Positions 9,278-18,740 of a DNA stretch of 54,865 bases are shown piece after piece. Both the position numbers and the translations under genes were made by a program. Origin of the DNA: Peterkaempfera griseoplana (GTDB taxonomy: Bacteria; Actinomycetota; Actinomycetes; Streptomycetales; Streptomycetaceae). The stretch spans positions 1 through 54,865 of the forward strand of contig NZ_LIQR01000109.1 in the NCBI RefSeq assembly GCF_001418575.1, in the 5' to 3' direction. Numbering within the stretch: position 1 is the first letter of the stretch; each line of letters starts with the position of its first letter. A model generated the notes under the pieces. The model saw only the letters and a program-made list of their open reading frames with translations, ran no database searches and was not told the origin of the DNA.

Positions 9278-10501
9278 TCAGCGGCGGAGCATCCGGGAGC
9301 CGGAGATCGCCACCAGGACCGCGGCGAGGGTGACAAGGCCGACGAGCACGGCGACCGTGGGCCAGACGCTGAGCGCGGCGGCGGTGAGCAGCGGCGGGAT
9401 GGTCATCCCGGCGTAGGCGATGAGGAAGATCCCGGCGAGCGCCTCGCCTCGACGCTCTCCGTCCACGACCGCGGTGACGGTGCCGAGGGCGGCTCGGAAC
9501 AGGACGCCGATCCCCGCGCCCGCGATTCCGCCGCCGATGAGGAAGAGCGGTAGCGAGGCGGCGACGGCGGCACCACCGATGCCCGCCAGCCCGAGCGCTG
9601 CGAGCGCGATGGAGAGCCGGATCTGACGGTGCGTCGCCAGGCGCGCCGTGACGATCTGGCCGAGGGCCGCCGCCATGAAGACGACGAAGGGCGCCAGGCC
9701 GGCGAGCAGGTGCGAACGCAGCCCGAGAAGACCGACGAGGAAGGTCGAGGAGAGACCCATGAAGGTGCCGAACACCGCGAACGCCCCGAACGCCGCCGTT
9801 CCGGCCGCCCAGAACGCGCCCCTTCCCGCCGCCGGCACCGCGATGCGCTGCGGCCGGTAGGCAGGGCGCTTCTCACGGCGCTCGACCGTCTCGGGAACGA
9901 AGGCGACCAGGATGCCCTCGGCGACCAGGAGGACGGCGAAGGCCACGAAGGGCACCACGAGCGGCCGCGTGGCCCAGGTGGCGATGAGCCCGCCGATCAG
10001 AGGGCCGAGGCCGATGCCGCCGAGGTTGGCGAAGGCCACCACGAGGGCGACGCGCCCCTTGGCGTGGTTGGCCGCAGCGCCGAGCTCGGAGAGGTGTGCG
10101 GTCGCCGTGGCGGTGAGGATGCCGATGCCGAGTCCGCTGACGAAGCGGGCGGTGATGAGACCGGCGACGTCGTTCCAGACGATGAAGAGGACCGCGGCCG
10201 ACAGGTTGGCGAGCAGCGAGCCGATGATCACCCGTCGGCGTCCGAGCCAGTCGGAGGTGTGGCCCGCGAGATAGAGGCTCAGCATGACCCCGACCGCGTA
10301 TGCGGCGAAGACGACGGTGAGGACGATCGTCGGGAAGCCGTCGCGCTGCTGGTAGATCGCGTACAGGGGCGTGGGGACGGCGCAGAACGCGAGCTCGGTG
10401 CTGAAGGTGAGCGCGACCAGCCAGAAGCCCGTCCCGTGGGGGAGTCGTCCGAGGGCCGGCGTTCTGGCCGGATTGACGGGGGGAGCTGCCGTTGTCGTCA
10501 T
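9278..10501 (-). CDS. MFS transporter (drug/metabolite exporter type)
   Basis: 407 aa, the usual length for a 12-helix major facilitator. The intracellular loop after helix 2 carries DWLGRRRV, the MFS motif A, and hydrophobic helices run throughout. The N-terminal helix pair (FWLVALTFSTELAFCAVPTPLYAIYQQ) is typical of the sugar-efflux/DHA1 exporter group. The gene is divergent from a LysR-type regulator 91 bp away, a standard arrangement for a ligand-inducible exporter. The substrate cannot be read from the sequence. Confidence 0.9.
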   Translation of the reverse strand: MTTTAAPPVNPARTPALGRLPHGTGFWLVALTFSTELAFCAVPTPLYAIYQQRDGFPTIVLTVVFAAYAVGVMLSLYLAGHTSDWLGRRRVIIGSLLANLSAAVLFIVWNDVAGLITARFVSGLGIGILTATATAHLSELGAAANHAKGRVALVVAFANLGGIGLGPLIGGLIATWATRPLVVPFVAFAVLLVAEGILVAFVPETVERREKRPAYRPQRIAVPAAGRGAFWAAGTAAFGAFAVFGTFMGLSSTFLVGLLGLRSHLLAGLAPFVVFMAAALGQIVTARLATHRQIRLSIALAALGLAGIGGAAVAASLPLFLIGGGIAGAGIGVLFRAALGTVTAVVDGERRGEALAGIFLIAYAGMTIPPLLTAAALSVWPTVAVLVGLVTLAAVLVAISGSRMLRR

Positions 10502-10559
10502 GCCTCCATGCTCGGCGTCTCCCCGTCATCGTGTCCAACGCATACTCTTGGTCACAGTT

Positions 10560-10574
10560 ATCGTCGTGAACGAT
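10560..10574 (+). promoter_or_regulatory. Probable LysR box (T-N11-A dyad)
   Basis: ATCGT-CGTGA-ACGAT is a perfect 5-bp inverted repeat with a 5-bp spacer and contains T-N11-A, the classic LysR-type binding motif. It lies 18 bp before the LysR start and 58 bp from the divergent MFS start, placed to control both genes. Confidence 0.6.
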
Positions 10575-10592
10575 GGAACAGGAGACGCAGGG

Positions 10593-11480
10593 ATGGAGAC
10601 CCGACTGGTCGAGTACGCGATCGCGGTCGCCGACGAGCTGAGCTTCACCCGTGCCGCCCAACGGGTCCACGCAGGACAGTCGACCGTCTCCGCCGGCGTC
10701 CGGGCGCTGGAACGAGAGCTGGGCTCCGCGCTCTTCGAGCGGAACCAGCGAGGGGTGCGGATCACCGCCGCCGGAGAGGCGGTGCTGCCCGCGCTTCGCG
10801 CGCTCGCCGACGCCGAGGCGCGCGCCCGCACCGCAGCCGACCCGCGCGGCGAACTACGGGGCGAACTGCGCATCGGGGTGTTCTCCAGCGTGAGCTACCT
10901 GGCGATCCCGCGCGTCATCGGTGCGTTCCACCGCGACCACCCGCTCGTCGACCTCCGGCTGCGCGCGTCTCCGTCAGGCTCGGCGGAACTCGCCGACGCG
11001 GTGCGGCGGGGGCGGCTCGACCTCAGCATGTACGGGCTCCCGGCGGCCACCGCGGGACCGGGGCTCGCCGTGCACCGGCTCGCCACCACGCCCTACACGG
11101 TCATCCTCCCGGCCGGGCACCAACTCGCGTCGCGCACGGGACTGGCGCTGGCGGACCTCGCCGACGAGCGCTTCGTGGACGCGCCCGTCGGCTTCGGCAA
11201 CCGGGACGTCCTCGACGCCGCGCTCAGCGCACGCGGGGTCGTACGCGACGTCAAGGCCGAGGCGACCGAGACCAGCGCGATCCCGGTCTTCGTCGCCAAC
11301 GGCCTCGGCGTCGCGCTGCTCCCCGAACTGCTGGTCCCGCCGAGCGAGGGCATCGCCGTCGTCCCGCTGAAGGAGCGCATCACGTGGGAGCTCAACGTGG
11401 TGACGCGGACCCCGACCGGCGAAGCCACCGCGGCTCTGCTGGAGCGGTTGCTCGCGGCCTATCGCCCTCGGCGTGAGTGA
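10593..11480 (+). CDS. LysR-family transcriptional regulator
   Basis: 295 aa, normal for LysR. The N-terminal winged helix-turn-helix reads LVEYAIAVADELSFTRAAQRVHAGQSTVSAGVRALERELGSALFERN (residues about 5-50). The rest is the periplasmic-binding-protein-like effector domain starting near GELRIGVFSS. The ATG at 10593 was chosen because it places the HTH at the usual distance from the start; longer upstream frames would overlap the MFS promoter. It probably controls the divergent MFS gene and itself. Its 3' end is 8 bp from the convergent hydrolase gene. Confidence 0.92.
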   Translation: METRLVEYAIAVADELSFTRAAQRVHAGQSTVSAGVRALERELGSALFERNQRGVRITAAGEAVLPALRALADAEARARTAADPRGELRGELRIGVFSSVSYLAIPRVIGAFHRDHPLVDLRLRASPSGSAELADAVRRGRLDLSMYGLPAATAGPGLAVHRLATTPYTVILPAGHQLASRTGLALADLADERFVDAPVGFGNRDVLDAALSARGVVRDVKAEATETSAIPVFVANGLGVALLPELLVPPSEGIAVVPLKERITWELNVVTRTPTGEATAALLERLLAAYRPRRE

Positions 11481-11488
11481 TCGCCGTA

Positions 11489-12238
11489 CTACCCGGCGGC
11501 CGGTGCGTAGTGGAGCACGAAGTCGGTCATGTCGGCGAGGCCGCTGCCGTTCCGCAGCAGTTCCTCGCCGTGCCCCGAGCCCTGGTAGACCTTGAGGGTC
11601 TTCTGCGCGTCGTGGTCCGCCTTGTAGAGGTCCCTGGCGTTGTCCACATACGGGGTGTCCTCCGACTTGGCGGCGAAGAAGGCCGGCACCTTCAGCCTCC
11701 CGGCGGCCGCCATGGCGTCGGTGGTGTCGTACTGCGACGGCGCGCTCAGACTCACCACGGCGGCCACCTGCACACTGCCCGGGGCCGCGGCCGCCGCCAG
11801 TGACGCGGTGCCGCCCTTGGAGGCGCCGACCAGCACGACCTTCCGGGATCCGCGCCGGACCAGTTCCTGCGACGCCTTGAGGACGGCTCCGGGGTCGGCG
11901 CCGTCCATGGTGAAGGCGAGCACCCGGTAGCCGTGCTGGGTGAAGTGGTCGAAGTAGTCGGCCCATTCGCACAGGTCGCCGCCGAGGTGGTGGGAGAAGA
12001 CGATGCCGACCTTCCCGTCCCCCTGGACATAGGCGTCGAGTGGGGTGCCGTCGTAGTCGAGGGTGATCGACCCCGCCGCGGCCTGCTTCTCGCTGAGGCA
12101 GCCGTAGTCGTCGGGCGGCGGACCCGCCTTGGCGCTGCCGCCGCCCGAGCAGCCCGTGGCCGCGAGCAGCGCGGCGCAGCCCAGCAGCGCGGCGACTGGT
12201 CCGCTGCGTCCGCGCATGACGGTACGGGTACGTCCCAC
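11489..12238 (-). CDS. Alpha/beta-hydrolase-fold lipoprotein
   Basis: 249 aa. The signal peptide ends in a lipobox (LLAATGC, modified Cys about residue 30), so it is probably anchored on the outer face of the membrane. The nucleophile elbow is GASKG (GxSxG), followed by candidate acid and His residues (KSEDTPYVDN; GSGHGEEL). This matches the dienelactone-hydrolase/BAAT-like group of alpha/beta hydrolases. The GTG at 12238 has a GGGGG-type ribosome site upstream; ATG at 12217 is an alternative. The substrate is unknown and no pathway partner is adjacent. Confidence 0.82.
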   Translation of the reverse strand: MGRTRTVMRGRSGPVAALLGCAALLAATGCSGGGSAKAGPPPDDYGCLSEKQAAAGSITLDYDGTPLDAYVQGDGKVGIVFSHHLGGDLCEWADYFDHFTQHGYRVLAFTMDGADPGAVLKASQELVRRGSRKVVLVGASKGGTASLAAAAAPGSVQVAAVVSLSAPSQYDTTDAMAAAGRLKVPAFFAAKSEDTPYVDNARDLYKADHDAQKTLKVYQGSGHGEELLRNGSGLADMTDFVLHYAPAAG

Positions 12239-12465
12239 GGCCTTGTCCCCCTGACGCCGGACCGGCTCCCCGGTGCGCGGACGGCACTGGTTCCGGAGCC
12301 GGACTCAACGGTTGGGGACCGTAGGCGGCGGCGCCGGGACGCGTCAAGCCGTACCGGCCCGCGCAGTGGATCAACCATGTCGTACCGCGATCGATCACGG
12401 GGTGTGCGGCGCGCCCCGCGCGGAGTCGGCGGCCGTGCCCCGCCGGGGGCGCGGGGGTGCGCCGC

Positions 12466-12500
12466 GGAGCCTGCGTACGGACTGCCCGTACGCAGGCTCC
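12466..12500 (-). terminator. Operon terminator after the first binding-protein gene
   Basis: A perfect 15-bp stem (12466-12480 with 12486-12500) has a 5-nt loop and lies 20 bp beyond the stop codon of the last gene in the minus-strand ABC operon. This is a strong intrinsic-terminator candidate. Confidence 0.85.
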
Positions 12501-12519
12501 AGAGGTGCTCCCGGGGTGG

Positions 12520-13518
12520 TCAGCCGGCGGTCTTGGGCAGGCCGGGAGGGTTGATCTCCGAGGTGGTGACGGCCTCGTTCGACAGGCCCCAGCGCTTGAG
12601 CACCTGGCCGTACGTACCGTTCTTGATCACGGCGTTGAGGGCCTCGCTGAGCGCCCTGACCAGGCCGTTGTCCTTCTTGGTGGTGGCTGCGATCTTGCCC
12701 TGGACGGTGGCGCCGGCGCCCGAGTACGTCCCGATGATCTGGGTCTGCCCGGCGGTGGCGACATGGTAGGCGGCGGAGGGGTTGGGGCCGAGCCAGGCGT
12801 CGATGCGGCCGGAGCCGAGCGCCAGATAGGTGTCGCTGGTCGTGTGGTAGTACTTGATGTCGACCGGCTTCAGACCGTTGCTCACATCCTCCTTGCTCCA
12901 CTCGACCAGCAGCTTCTCCTGGTTGGTGCCGCTGTCGACGGCGATCGTCCGGCCCGCCACGTCCCTGGGCCCAGTGACCTTCCAGTCGGTGCCCTTCCTG
13001 GCCTCGAAGGCGAGGTTGTCGAGGCGGTAGGTGGCGAAGTCGTACTTCTCCTTGCGCTCCTCGGTGTCGGTGATGTTGCTGAAGCCGACGTCGTACTTGC
13101 CGCTGTCCAGGCCGACGAAGATCTGCGCCCACTCCACGGGGTTGTAGTGCACCTTCAGGCCGAGGACGTCGGCGACCAGCGAGGCGATGTCGGGCTCGAC
13201 GCCGATGACGGTCTTGTTGTCGGTGGCGTAGAAGCCCAGCGGTGGAGTGGATCCGCTGGACTCGACGACCTCCAGGGTGCCTCTCTTCCGGATCGCCGCC
13301 GGGACGAGAGCGGCTATCGCGTCCACTTTGGGGGTGGTGGTGCGGTTCTGTTGAGCGGTCAGATTGATCTTGATTCCGTCTGTGGTGGTGACCGTGTCTC
13401 CTGCCTTGTCCGTGGAGGTGCCGCCGGTCGAGGCGGTGCTGCTGCAGGCTGCGAGGACGAGGGCGGCGGCGAGACCGAAGGCGGTGCCGGCGGCGCGGCG
13501 GGGGAGGCGGGTCGACAT
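12520..13518 (-). CDS. ABC transporter substrate-binding lipoprotein 1 (amino-acid type)
   Basis: 332 aa. The signal peptide has a lipobox (LVLAACSS). The body is a bacterial SBP family 3 fold: GTLEVVESSGSTPPLGFY is the first strand and ligand loop, GVEPDIASLVADVLG the conserved acidic motif, and SGKYDVGFSNITDTEERKEKYDF the hinge block. It is related to the second binding protein of the same operon; both end in a T[T/E]S-[E/A]-INPP-like tail. AAGGAGA lies just upstream of the ATG. Last gene of the operon, 72 bp after the ATPase. The ligand is probably an amino acid or amino-sulfonate-like compound (inference from neighbours). Confidence 0.9.
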   Translation of the reverse strand: MSTRLPRRAAGTAFGLAAALVLAACSSTASTGGTSTDKAGDTVTTTDGIKINLTAQQNRTTTPKVDAIAALVPAAIRKRGTLEVVESSGSTPPLGFYATDNKTVIGVEPDIASLVADVLGLKVHYNPVEWAQIFVGLDSGKYDVGFSNITDTEERKEKYDFATYRLDNLAFEARKGTDWKVTGPRDVAGRTIAVDSGTNQEKLLVEWSKEDVSNGLKPVDIKYYHTTSDTYLALGSGRIDAWLGPNPSAAYHVATAGQTQIIGTYSGAGATVQGKIAATTKKDNGLVRALSEALNAVIKNGTYGQVLKRWGLSNEAVTTSEINPPGLPKTAG

Positions 13519-13590
13519 GGATGTCTCCTTGCGAGGGGGCGTGTCAGGGGGAGGGGGCCGAAGGTGGAGAAGCTGAACGTGGAGGGGACG

Positions 13591-14358
13591 TCAGAGGACC
13601 TTGGACAGGAACGCCCTGGTCCGTTCGTGCTGCGGCCTGTCCAGCAGTTCCGAGGGGGGACCCTGCTCGACGATCACACCGCCGTCCATGAAGACCACGG
13701 TGTCGGCGACCTCACGGGCGAAGCCGATCTCATGGGTGACGACGATCATGGTCGTCCCGGCGCGGGCCAGGTCCTTGATGACATCGAGGACCTCACCGAC
13801 CAGCTCCGGGTCGAGGGCGGAGGTCGGCTCGTCGAAGAGCAGCACCTTGGGCTCCAGGGCGAGTGCGCGGGCGATGGCGACCCGCTGCTGCTGGCCGCCG
13901 GACAGCTGGCGGGGGTAGGCGTTCGCCTTGTCCGCCAGACCCACCCGGGCGAGCAGCCGCTCGGCCTGCCGCACGGCCTCCTGGCGCGGCCGGCGCAGCG
14001 CGGCGATCGGTGCCTCGATGATGTTGTCCAGCACGGTGAGGTGCGGGAAGAGGTTGAAGTTCTGGAAGACGAAGCCGATGTGGGTGCGCTGACGCAGCAC
14101 CTCACGCTCCTTCAGCTCGTGCAGTCTGCTGCCGGAGCGGCGGTAGCCGATCAGTTCGCCGTCGATGCTGATGTAGCCCCGGTTGAGCTTCTCCAGATGG
14201 TTGATGCTGCGCAGCAGCGTGGACTTGCCGGAGCCCGACGGGCCGAGGATGACGGTGACCTCGCCGGTGCGGACCTGGAGGTCGACCCCGCGCAGCACCT
14301 CCAGCGGGCCGAAGCTCTTGTGGACGCCGTGGACGTCCACCATCACCTGGGTGCTCAC
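13591..14358 (-). CDS. Amino-acid-type ABC transporter ATPase
   Basis: 255 aa. Walker A is GPSGSGKST at residues 39-47, the signature is LSGGQQQR, Walker B is [14 protein letters not shown] and the switch His lies in VTHEIGFA. The Q-loop region ([12 protein letters not shown]) and overall length are those of the GlnQ/HisP polar amino-acid class. The GTG at 14358 overlaps the permease stop by 4 bp (GTGA), so translation is coupled. It is the only ATPase in this locus and must serve both permeases if both are functional here. Confidence 0.95.
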   Translation of the reverse strand: MSTQVMVDVHGVHKSFGPLEVLRGVDLQVRTGEVTVILGPSGSGKSTLLRSINHLEKLNRGYISIDGELIGYRRSGSRLHELKEREVLRQRTHIGFVFQNFNLFPHLTVLDNIIEAPIAALRRPRQEAVRQAERLLARVGLADKANAYPRQLSGGQQQRVAIARALALEPKVLLFDEPTSALDPELVGEVLDVIKDLARAGTTMIVVTHEIGFAREVADTVVFMDGGVIVEQGPPSELLDRPQHERTRAFLSKVL

Positions 14359-15389
14359 TCGGCACCTCCCTGGGTCCTGAGGGCGAGGCGGCCCGGCTGG
14401 ACGGCCTCGGTGCGCCGGGCGGCGGCCCCGCGCAGGTCGCGGGCGAAGGAGCGGGCCCGCTGCAGCGGGGTGGGCGGCGGGTTGCGGTCCGCGCCGCGGG
14501 CGAAGTACCGCTCGACGTAGTACTGCGCGATGGACAGCAGCGTGGTGAGCAGGATGTACCAGACGGTGGCGACCATCAGCAGCGGTACCACCCGGCCGTT
14601 TCTGCCGTAGATCACCTGGACCTGGTAGAACAGCTCGCCGATCGCCATCACGGAGACGATCGAGGTGCCCTTGAAGAGGGAGATGACCTGGTTGGCGGCG
14701 TTGGGGAGGATGGCGCGCATCGCCTGGGGGAGCACGATGCGGCGCAGCTGCCGCAGCCTGGGGATGCCGAGGGCTGCGGCCGCCTCCAGCTGACCGCCGT
14801 CGACCGAGATCACTCCGGAGCGGACGATCTCGGCCGAGTAGGCGGCCTCGTGCAGGGAGAGTCCGATGACGGCGGCGCCGATCGCACCGACCAGCGCGTT
14901 GGTGCTGAAGGACCACAGGGTGGGGCCGAACGGGACGCCGAAGCCGAGCCGCCGGTAGAGATAGGAGAGGTTGAACCAGAACAGCAGCTGGACGATCAGC
15001 GGGATGGAGCGGAAGGCCCAGATGTAGGTCCAGGCGACGGTCTGCAGTACGGGGTTGTCCGACAGCCGCATGAACGCGAGGACGATGCCGAGGACGAATC
15101 CGAGCACCGTGGCGTAGAGGGTGAGCTGGAGGGTCACCCCGACGGCCTTGATGATCGTGTCCAGGGTGAGGAAGTCGGCGAAGGTGCCCCAGTCCCAGCC
15201 CGGGTTGGTGGCGAGGCCGTGCGCGAACTGTGCGACGACCACCAGGACGGCGGCGGCGGCCGCCCACCGGCCGTAGTGGCGGGCGGGTACGACCTTGAGC
15301 GAGGCGAGGTCGTCGTGGGCGGCCGTATGCGGTGCGGCCTGCGACGGGAGGTCTGCGGCGAGCGCCGGGGGGTCGGTGGCGAGTCCCAT
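14355..15389 (-). CDS. ABC transporter permease 1 (amino-acid type)
   Basis: 344 aa from the ATG at 15389. GGAG sits 8 nt upstream of that ATG, whereas a longer frame would translate a tandem repeat. After a cytoplasmic N-terminus there are membrane helices starting at [18 protein letters not shown] and the HisM/GlnP permease core ([26 protein letters not shown]). The ATPase-contacting EAA loop reads [24 protein letters not shown]. It is closely similar to the plus-strand permease at 18741, so the two could form a heterodimer. Confidence 0.92.
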   Translation of the reverse strand: MGLATDPPALAADLPSQAAPHTAAHDDLASLKVVPARHYGRWAAAAAVLVVVAQFAHGLATNPGWDWGTFADFLTLDTIIKAVGVTLQLTLYATVLGFVLGIVLAFMRLSDNPVLQTVAWTYIWAFRSIPLIVQLLFWFNLSYLYRRLGFGVPFGPTLWSFSTNALVGAIGAAVIGLSLHEAAYSAEIVRSGVISVDGGQLEAAAALGIPRLRQLRRIVLPQAMRAILPNAANQVISLFKGTSIVSVMAIGELFYQVQVIYGRNGRVVPLLMVATVWYILLTTLLSIAQYYVERYFARGADRNPPPTPLQRARSFARDLRGAAARRTEAVQPGRLALRTQGGAE

Positions 15390-15401
15390 GGTGATGCTCC
15401 T

Positions 15402-15473
15402 GGTCACTGCTTCTCGGGTGGTCACCGCCTGTCGGGCGGTCACCGCCTCGTGGGCGGTCACTGCTTCTCGGGC
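15402..15473. repeat. Four tandem 18-bp repeats spanning a stop codon
   Basis: Four contiguous 18-bp copies (15402-15419, 15420-15437, 15438-15455, 15456-15473) share GGTCAC(C/T)GC on the plus strand. The last copy contains the final codons and the TGA of the second binding protein, so every unit carries a gTGAcc stop motif on the minus strand. The array fills the gap to the permease start. Confidence 0.85.
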
Positions 15474-16429
15474 GGGTTGATCTGCGACTCGGAGACGGCG
15501 GACTCGGTGGTCCCCCACTTCGCGAGGATCCGGGCGTACGTGCCGTCCTTGATCAGCTCATTGACGGCCGCCTGGAAGGCGGTGGTCAGCTGGGAGCCCT
15601 TCCTGAAGGCGAAGCCCACGTCGAGCCGGTGGAACTCGCCCAGGAACCGCACCCCGGCGGCGGGCTGGGCCGCCTGGTAGCGCAGGCCGTTGATGGTCGA
15701 CATGACCACGTCGATGCGGCCCTGCTGGAGGCTGGTGAGGATCGCCCCGGTCTCGGCGAAGACCTTCACCTGGTAGGGCTTCCGGCCGGACTTGGCGCAG
15801 AGCCCCTTGTTGGCGTTCAGGGTGGACTCGAAGGTGGTGCCCGCACCGGTGCCGATGGTCAGACCGCACAGCTGGGTGAGATCGGTGACCTTGTTCAGGG
15901 TGGTGTTCCCGCGGCTGACGCCGAAGCCCTGCCCGTCGTCGATGTAGGTGACGAAGTCGATGGTCTTCAGACGCTCGGTGGTGACGCCGAAGTTGCCGGT
16001 GCCCAGGTCGTACTTGCCGCTGCCGAGGGCCGGGAGGATGGTCTCGAAACTCGCCACCTCACGGTCGACCTTCAGGCCGAGGAGCTTGGCGGCGGCGTCG
16101 GTGAAGTCGATGTCCTGGCCGACGGGCGTCTTGGAGCCGTCCGCGTAGTACCCGCTGGGCGGGTAGCCGACGGAGCTGCCGACCCGGACGGTGCCGGCCC
16201 TGCGGACGTCCTCCGGCAGCAGGGCGGCCAGGGCGTCGATCTTCCTGAGCCCCGCGACCACGTTCTCCGAGGGAGCGGGCGAGGCGCTGCCCCCGGGTGC
16301 CGCCGCGGCCGTGGTGGCGGCACCGGAGCCGCAGGCGGTGAGCACCGGCAGCGGGAGCAGTGCGGCGGCGGCCGCTGCGACGGCCAGGCGGCGTCCACGG
16401 TGAGGGCGGCGTGCGAAGCGGGCGTTCAC
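15458..16429 (-). CDS. ABC transporter substrate-binding lipoprotein 2
   Basis: 323 aa with a lipoprotein signal ([13 protein letters not shown]). SBP family 3 blocks are clear: [37 protein letters not shown], and [26 protein letters not shown]. It differs from binding protein 1 in having extra Cys residues ([16 protein letters not shown]) that could form a disulfide. The GTG start lies 4 nt after the GNAT stop with AAAGG upstream. Two related binding proteins in one operon suggest two ligands or two affinities for one transporter. Confidence 0.9.
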   Translation of the reverse strand: MNARFARRPHRGRRLAVAAAAAALLPLPVLTACGSGAATTAAAAPGGSASPAPSENVVAGLRKIDALAALLPEDVRRAGTVRVGSSVGYPPSGYYADGSKTPVGQDIDFTDAAAKLLGLKVDREVASFETILPALGSGKYDLGTGNFGVTTERLKTIDFVTYIDDGQGFGVSRGNTTLNKVTDLTQLCGLTIGTGAGTTFESTLNANKGLCAKSGRKPYQVKVFAETGAILTSLQQGRIDVVMSTINGLRYQAAQPAAGVRFLGEFHRLDVGFAFRKGSQLTTAFQAAVNELIKDGTYARILAKWGTTESAVSESQINPPEKQ

Positions 16430-16433
16430 GAAG

Positions 16434-16952
16434 TCAGGCCTTTCCGGTTCTGGTCGAGTCGGGGTCGAGGTGCTTCTCGAAGGGCAGCGGGCCGACGGTC
16501 TCCGGGTCGGCGTCCGTGTCGAACAGCGGCGTGTAGCCGGTGGCGAGGTACAGGCCGCGGGCCTCGGGCTGGCGCGGGCCGGTGGTCAGGTGGATCCGGC
16601 GGTAGCCGCGGGCCTCGGCCTCCCGCTCCAGTTCCGCGACGACCCGGCGGGCGAGGCCCCGGCGGCGGTGGGCGGCGGCCGTCCAGATCCGCTTCAGCTC
16701 GGCGGTGGAGTCGTCGTACCGCCGGAAGGCGCCGCCTGCGATCGGCTCACCGTTCTCCAGCACCAGGAGCAGCACCCCGTGCGGCGGCGCGAACTCCTCG
16801 GCGGGGTAGCGGTTCAGCTCACCGCGGGCGTCCCCGCCGTAGCGGGACGAGTACTCCCACTCCAGTTCCCGCAGCAGCGGCTCCACCAGCGGGTCGGAGA
16901 CCGAGGCCCGGACCACCACCAGACCGGCGGACGGCTCGGCGACGGACGTCAT
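16434..16952 (-). CDS. GNAT-family N-acetyltransferase
   Basis: 172 aa. The acetyl-CoA binding motif is RRRGLARRVVAELEREAEARG (R/Q-x-x-G-x-A), followed by beta-strand 5 and the terminal YLATGYTPL motif typical of GNAT enzymes. The start overlaps the monooxygenase stop by 4 bp (ATGA). In this operon it may acetylate the transported compound or an amine product. That is inference; the acceptor is not visible. Confidence 0.88.
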   Translation of the reverse strand: MTSVAEPSAGLVVVRASVSDPLVEPLLRELEWEYSSRYGGDARGELNRYPAEEFAPPHGVLLLVLENGEPIAGGAFRRYDDSTAELKRIWTAAAHRRRGLARRVVAELEREAEARGYRRIHLTTGPRQPEARGLYLATGYTPLFDTDADPETVGPLPFEKHLDPDSTRTGKA

Positions 16953-18088
16953 GAGCGCACCGCCGTGAGTCCGGGGCGGTGCTGCCCCGCGGCGCGCTCG
17001 GCGTCGCGCTTGGCGACCTCCTCGCGGACGATCGGGATGACGTACCGCCCGAAGTCGACGGCGTCGCCCAGCAGGTCGTAGCCACGGGCGGAGAGGATGT
17101 CGACACCCAGGTCGTAGTAGTCGAGCAGCGCCTGGGCGACCGTCTCGGGGGTGCCGACCAGGGCGTTGGAGTTGCCGGCCCCGCCGGTGACGGCGGCGGT
17201 CGGGGTCCACAGCGCCCGGTCGTGCCGCTCACCGCTCTCCGCGATGGCGATCAGGCGCCGCGAGCCGGTGTTCTCGGGCGCGGCGCCCGTGTGGTGGCGT
17301 ACGCCCACCGGGGCGCCGCTCGCCCGGCGGGCCCGGATGGCGTCGACCGTGCGATGGGCCTTCTCCCAGGCGAGCTCCTCGGTGGGCGCGATGATCGGCC
17401 GGAAGGCGACCTGGAAGCGGGGCGGTTCGGTACGGCCCGCCGCGGCCGCCGCCGCCTTCACCGCCTCGATCTGCTCGGCGGTCTGGGCCAGCGGCTCGCC
17501 CCAGAGGCAGAAGATGTCGGCTTCGGCGCCGCCGGCCGCGTACGCCGCCGGGGACGAGCCACCGAAGGAGACACCGGGGCGGGGCTGCTGCACCGGGAAG
17601 ACGTCGCTGACGAAGTCGTGGAAGGTGTAGTGCTCGCCCTCGTGGTCGAAGGGCTCATGGGTGGTCCAGATCCGCTTGACGATCTGGATGTACTCGCGGG
17701 TGCGGGAGTACCGCTGGTCCTTGGTCAGCGTGTCGCCCTCGCGCCGCTGCTCGTGGTCGTTGCCGCCGGTGATGAAGTGGACGGTGAGCCGGCCGTCGCT
17801 GATCCGGTCCAGGGTCGCGAAGGTCTTGGCGGCGTACGTCGGATAGGAGACGTTCGGCCGGTGGGCGAGCAGGATCTGCAGCTTCTCCAGCCTCGCGGCG
17901 ACATACGCGGCGGCCGGCGCCGGGTCGGGCGAGCCGGAGCCGTAGGCGAACAGCACACGGTCCCAGCCGTGGTCCTCATGGGCACGGGCGAGCCTGAGTG
18001 TGTAGTCCTTGTCGAACGAGGCGCCGGACCGCGGGCTCGTCTCCGAGCCGTCGTTGGTGGCGGCGATGCCGAGGAACTCCACAGGCAT
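16949..18088 (-). CDS. LLM-class flavin monooxygenase, SsuD-like
   Basis: 379 aa, matching the alkanesulfonate monooxygenase (SsuD) subgroup of luciferase-like TIM-barrel enzymes. Recognisable blocks are HEDHGWDRVLFAYGSGSPDP, LQILLAHRPNVSYPTYAAKT, ISDGRLTVHFITGGNDHEQ, and the substrate-side SRTREYIQIVKRIW. SsuD homologues use FMNH2 from a separate reductase to release sulfite from alkanesulfonates. First gene of the six-gene minus-strand operon; AAAGG precedes the ATG. No dedicated FMN reductase is in the window, so reduced flavin would come from elsewhere. The sulfonate substrate is inferred from the family. Confidence 0.88.
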   Translation of the reverse strand: MPVEFLGIAATNDGSETSPRSGASFDKDYTLRLARAHEDHGWDRVLFAYGSGSPDPAPAAAYVAARLEKLQILLAHRPNVSYPTYAAKTFATLDRISDGRLTVHFITGGNDHEQRREGDTLTKDQRYSRTREYIQIVKRIWTTHEPFDHEGEHYTFHDFVSDVFPVQQPRPGVSFGGSSPAAYAAGGAEADIFCLWGEPLAQTAEQIEAVKAAAAAAGRTEPPRFQVAFRPIIAPTEELAWEKAHRTVDAIRARRASGAPVGVRHHTGAAPENTGSRRLIAIAESGERHDRALWTPTAAVTGGAGNSNALVGTPETVAQALLDYYDLGVDILSARGYDLLGDAVDFGRYVIPIVREEVAKRDAERAAGQHRPGLTAVRS

Positions 18089-18402
18089 GGTGGTGGCCTT
18101 TCGGGCTGGGCGCAGCCGTACGCGGGCATGCCGGGAAGGCCCTCGGCGCGCGGACGCGACTGCGGTCGGAAAGGGATGCGGCTCTGGTGCGGTGGAGCAG
18201 GCGTGATGACGCGTCGGTTCGGAAGCGTCCGGGAAGGAGGAGCGGCAGCGTGCGCCCGTGGTCCGTACGCCGGCGGACAGCCCTGGTCACAGGGCGATGC
18301 GGCGGTACGGGAGAAGAACTCGGCCCGCGACGGGGTCACCGAGGGAGGGAGGGGCCGATCAGGCGGCCCGCTGCCGAATCAGGCGCGACGACACGCCGCG
18401 GA

Positions 18403-18427
18403 CCACACTCGACCAAAGTCGATGTGG
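18403..18427. promoter_or_regulatory. Dyad operator candidate between divergent operons
   Basis: TCGAC-CAAA-GTCGA (18409-18422) is a perfect inverted repeat. The symmetry extends to CCACA/TGTGG on the flanks with one bulged base. It sits between the divergent monooxygenase and permease genes. No regulator gene is adjacent. Confidence 0.5.
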
Positions 18428-18520
18428 CCACGGCTGACCAGGCGCTGTTCGGCGTTCACCCCGCTAGTTGAGCAGCGAGCCGTGCAGTTCGTCAACCACC
18501 GTCCGGATCGCGGCACTTGC

Positions 18521-18551
18521 TTGACACCCGCACCTCGGCCACACGTACGAT
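18521..18551 (+). promoter_or_regulatory. Sigma-70-like promoter candidate for permease 2
   Basis: TTGACA at 18521-18526 is followed after 19 nt by TACGAT at 18546-18551. The -35 is consensus and the spacing slightly long. It would give a leader of about 180 nt before the permease 2 start. Confidence 0.45.
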
Positions 18552-18740
18552 CGATGCGGACCGGCTCCGTTCCACCGGCGGCCGGTCCTGCCGCGTTGAG
18601 GGACGTGGCGCGCGTGATGACGCCGGAAAGGCCCGGCCGACCGTCCAGCGGTCGCAGCCGTGCCCGCGAGCCGCTGTGTGCACCACCGCAGCGAGTCGCC
18701 CCCCGCCCGCCGCCCGCTACTCCCTCCCGGAGGGCCTGCC

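Larger units (their letters stand above)
18089..18740. other. Divergent control region of the ABC/monooxygenase locus
   Basis: No gene supported. The region separates two divergent operons and contains an imperfect dyad at 18403-18427 and a plus-strand promoter candidate at 18521-18551. I looked for a Cys-rich attenuator leader peptide and did not find one. Confidence 0.6.

Noticed and set aside
18089..18740. Cys-rich attenuator peptide for sulfur genes
   Set aside because: Short frames were read on both strands; none has clustered Cys codons next to a ribosome site and terminator-like hairpin.
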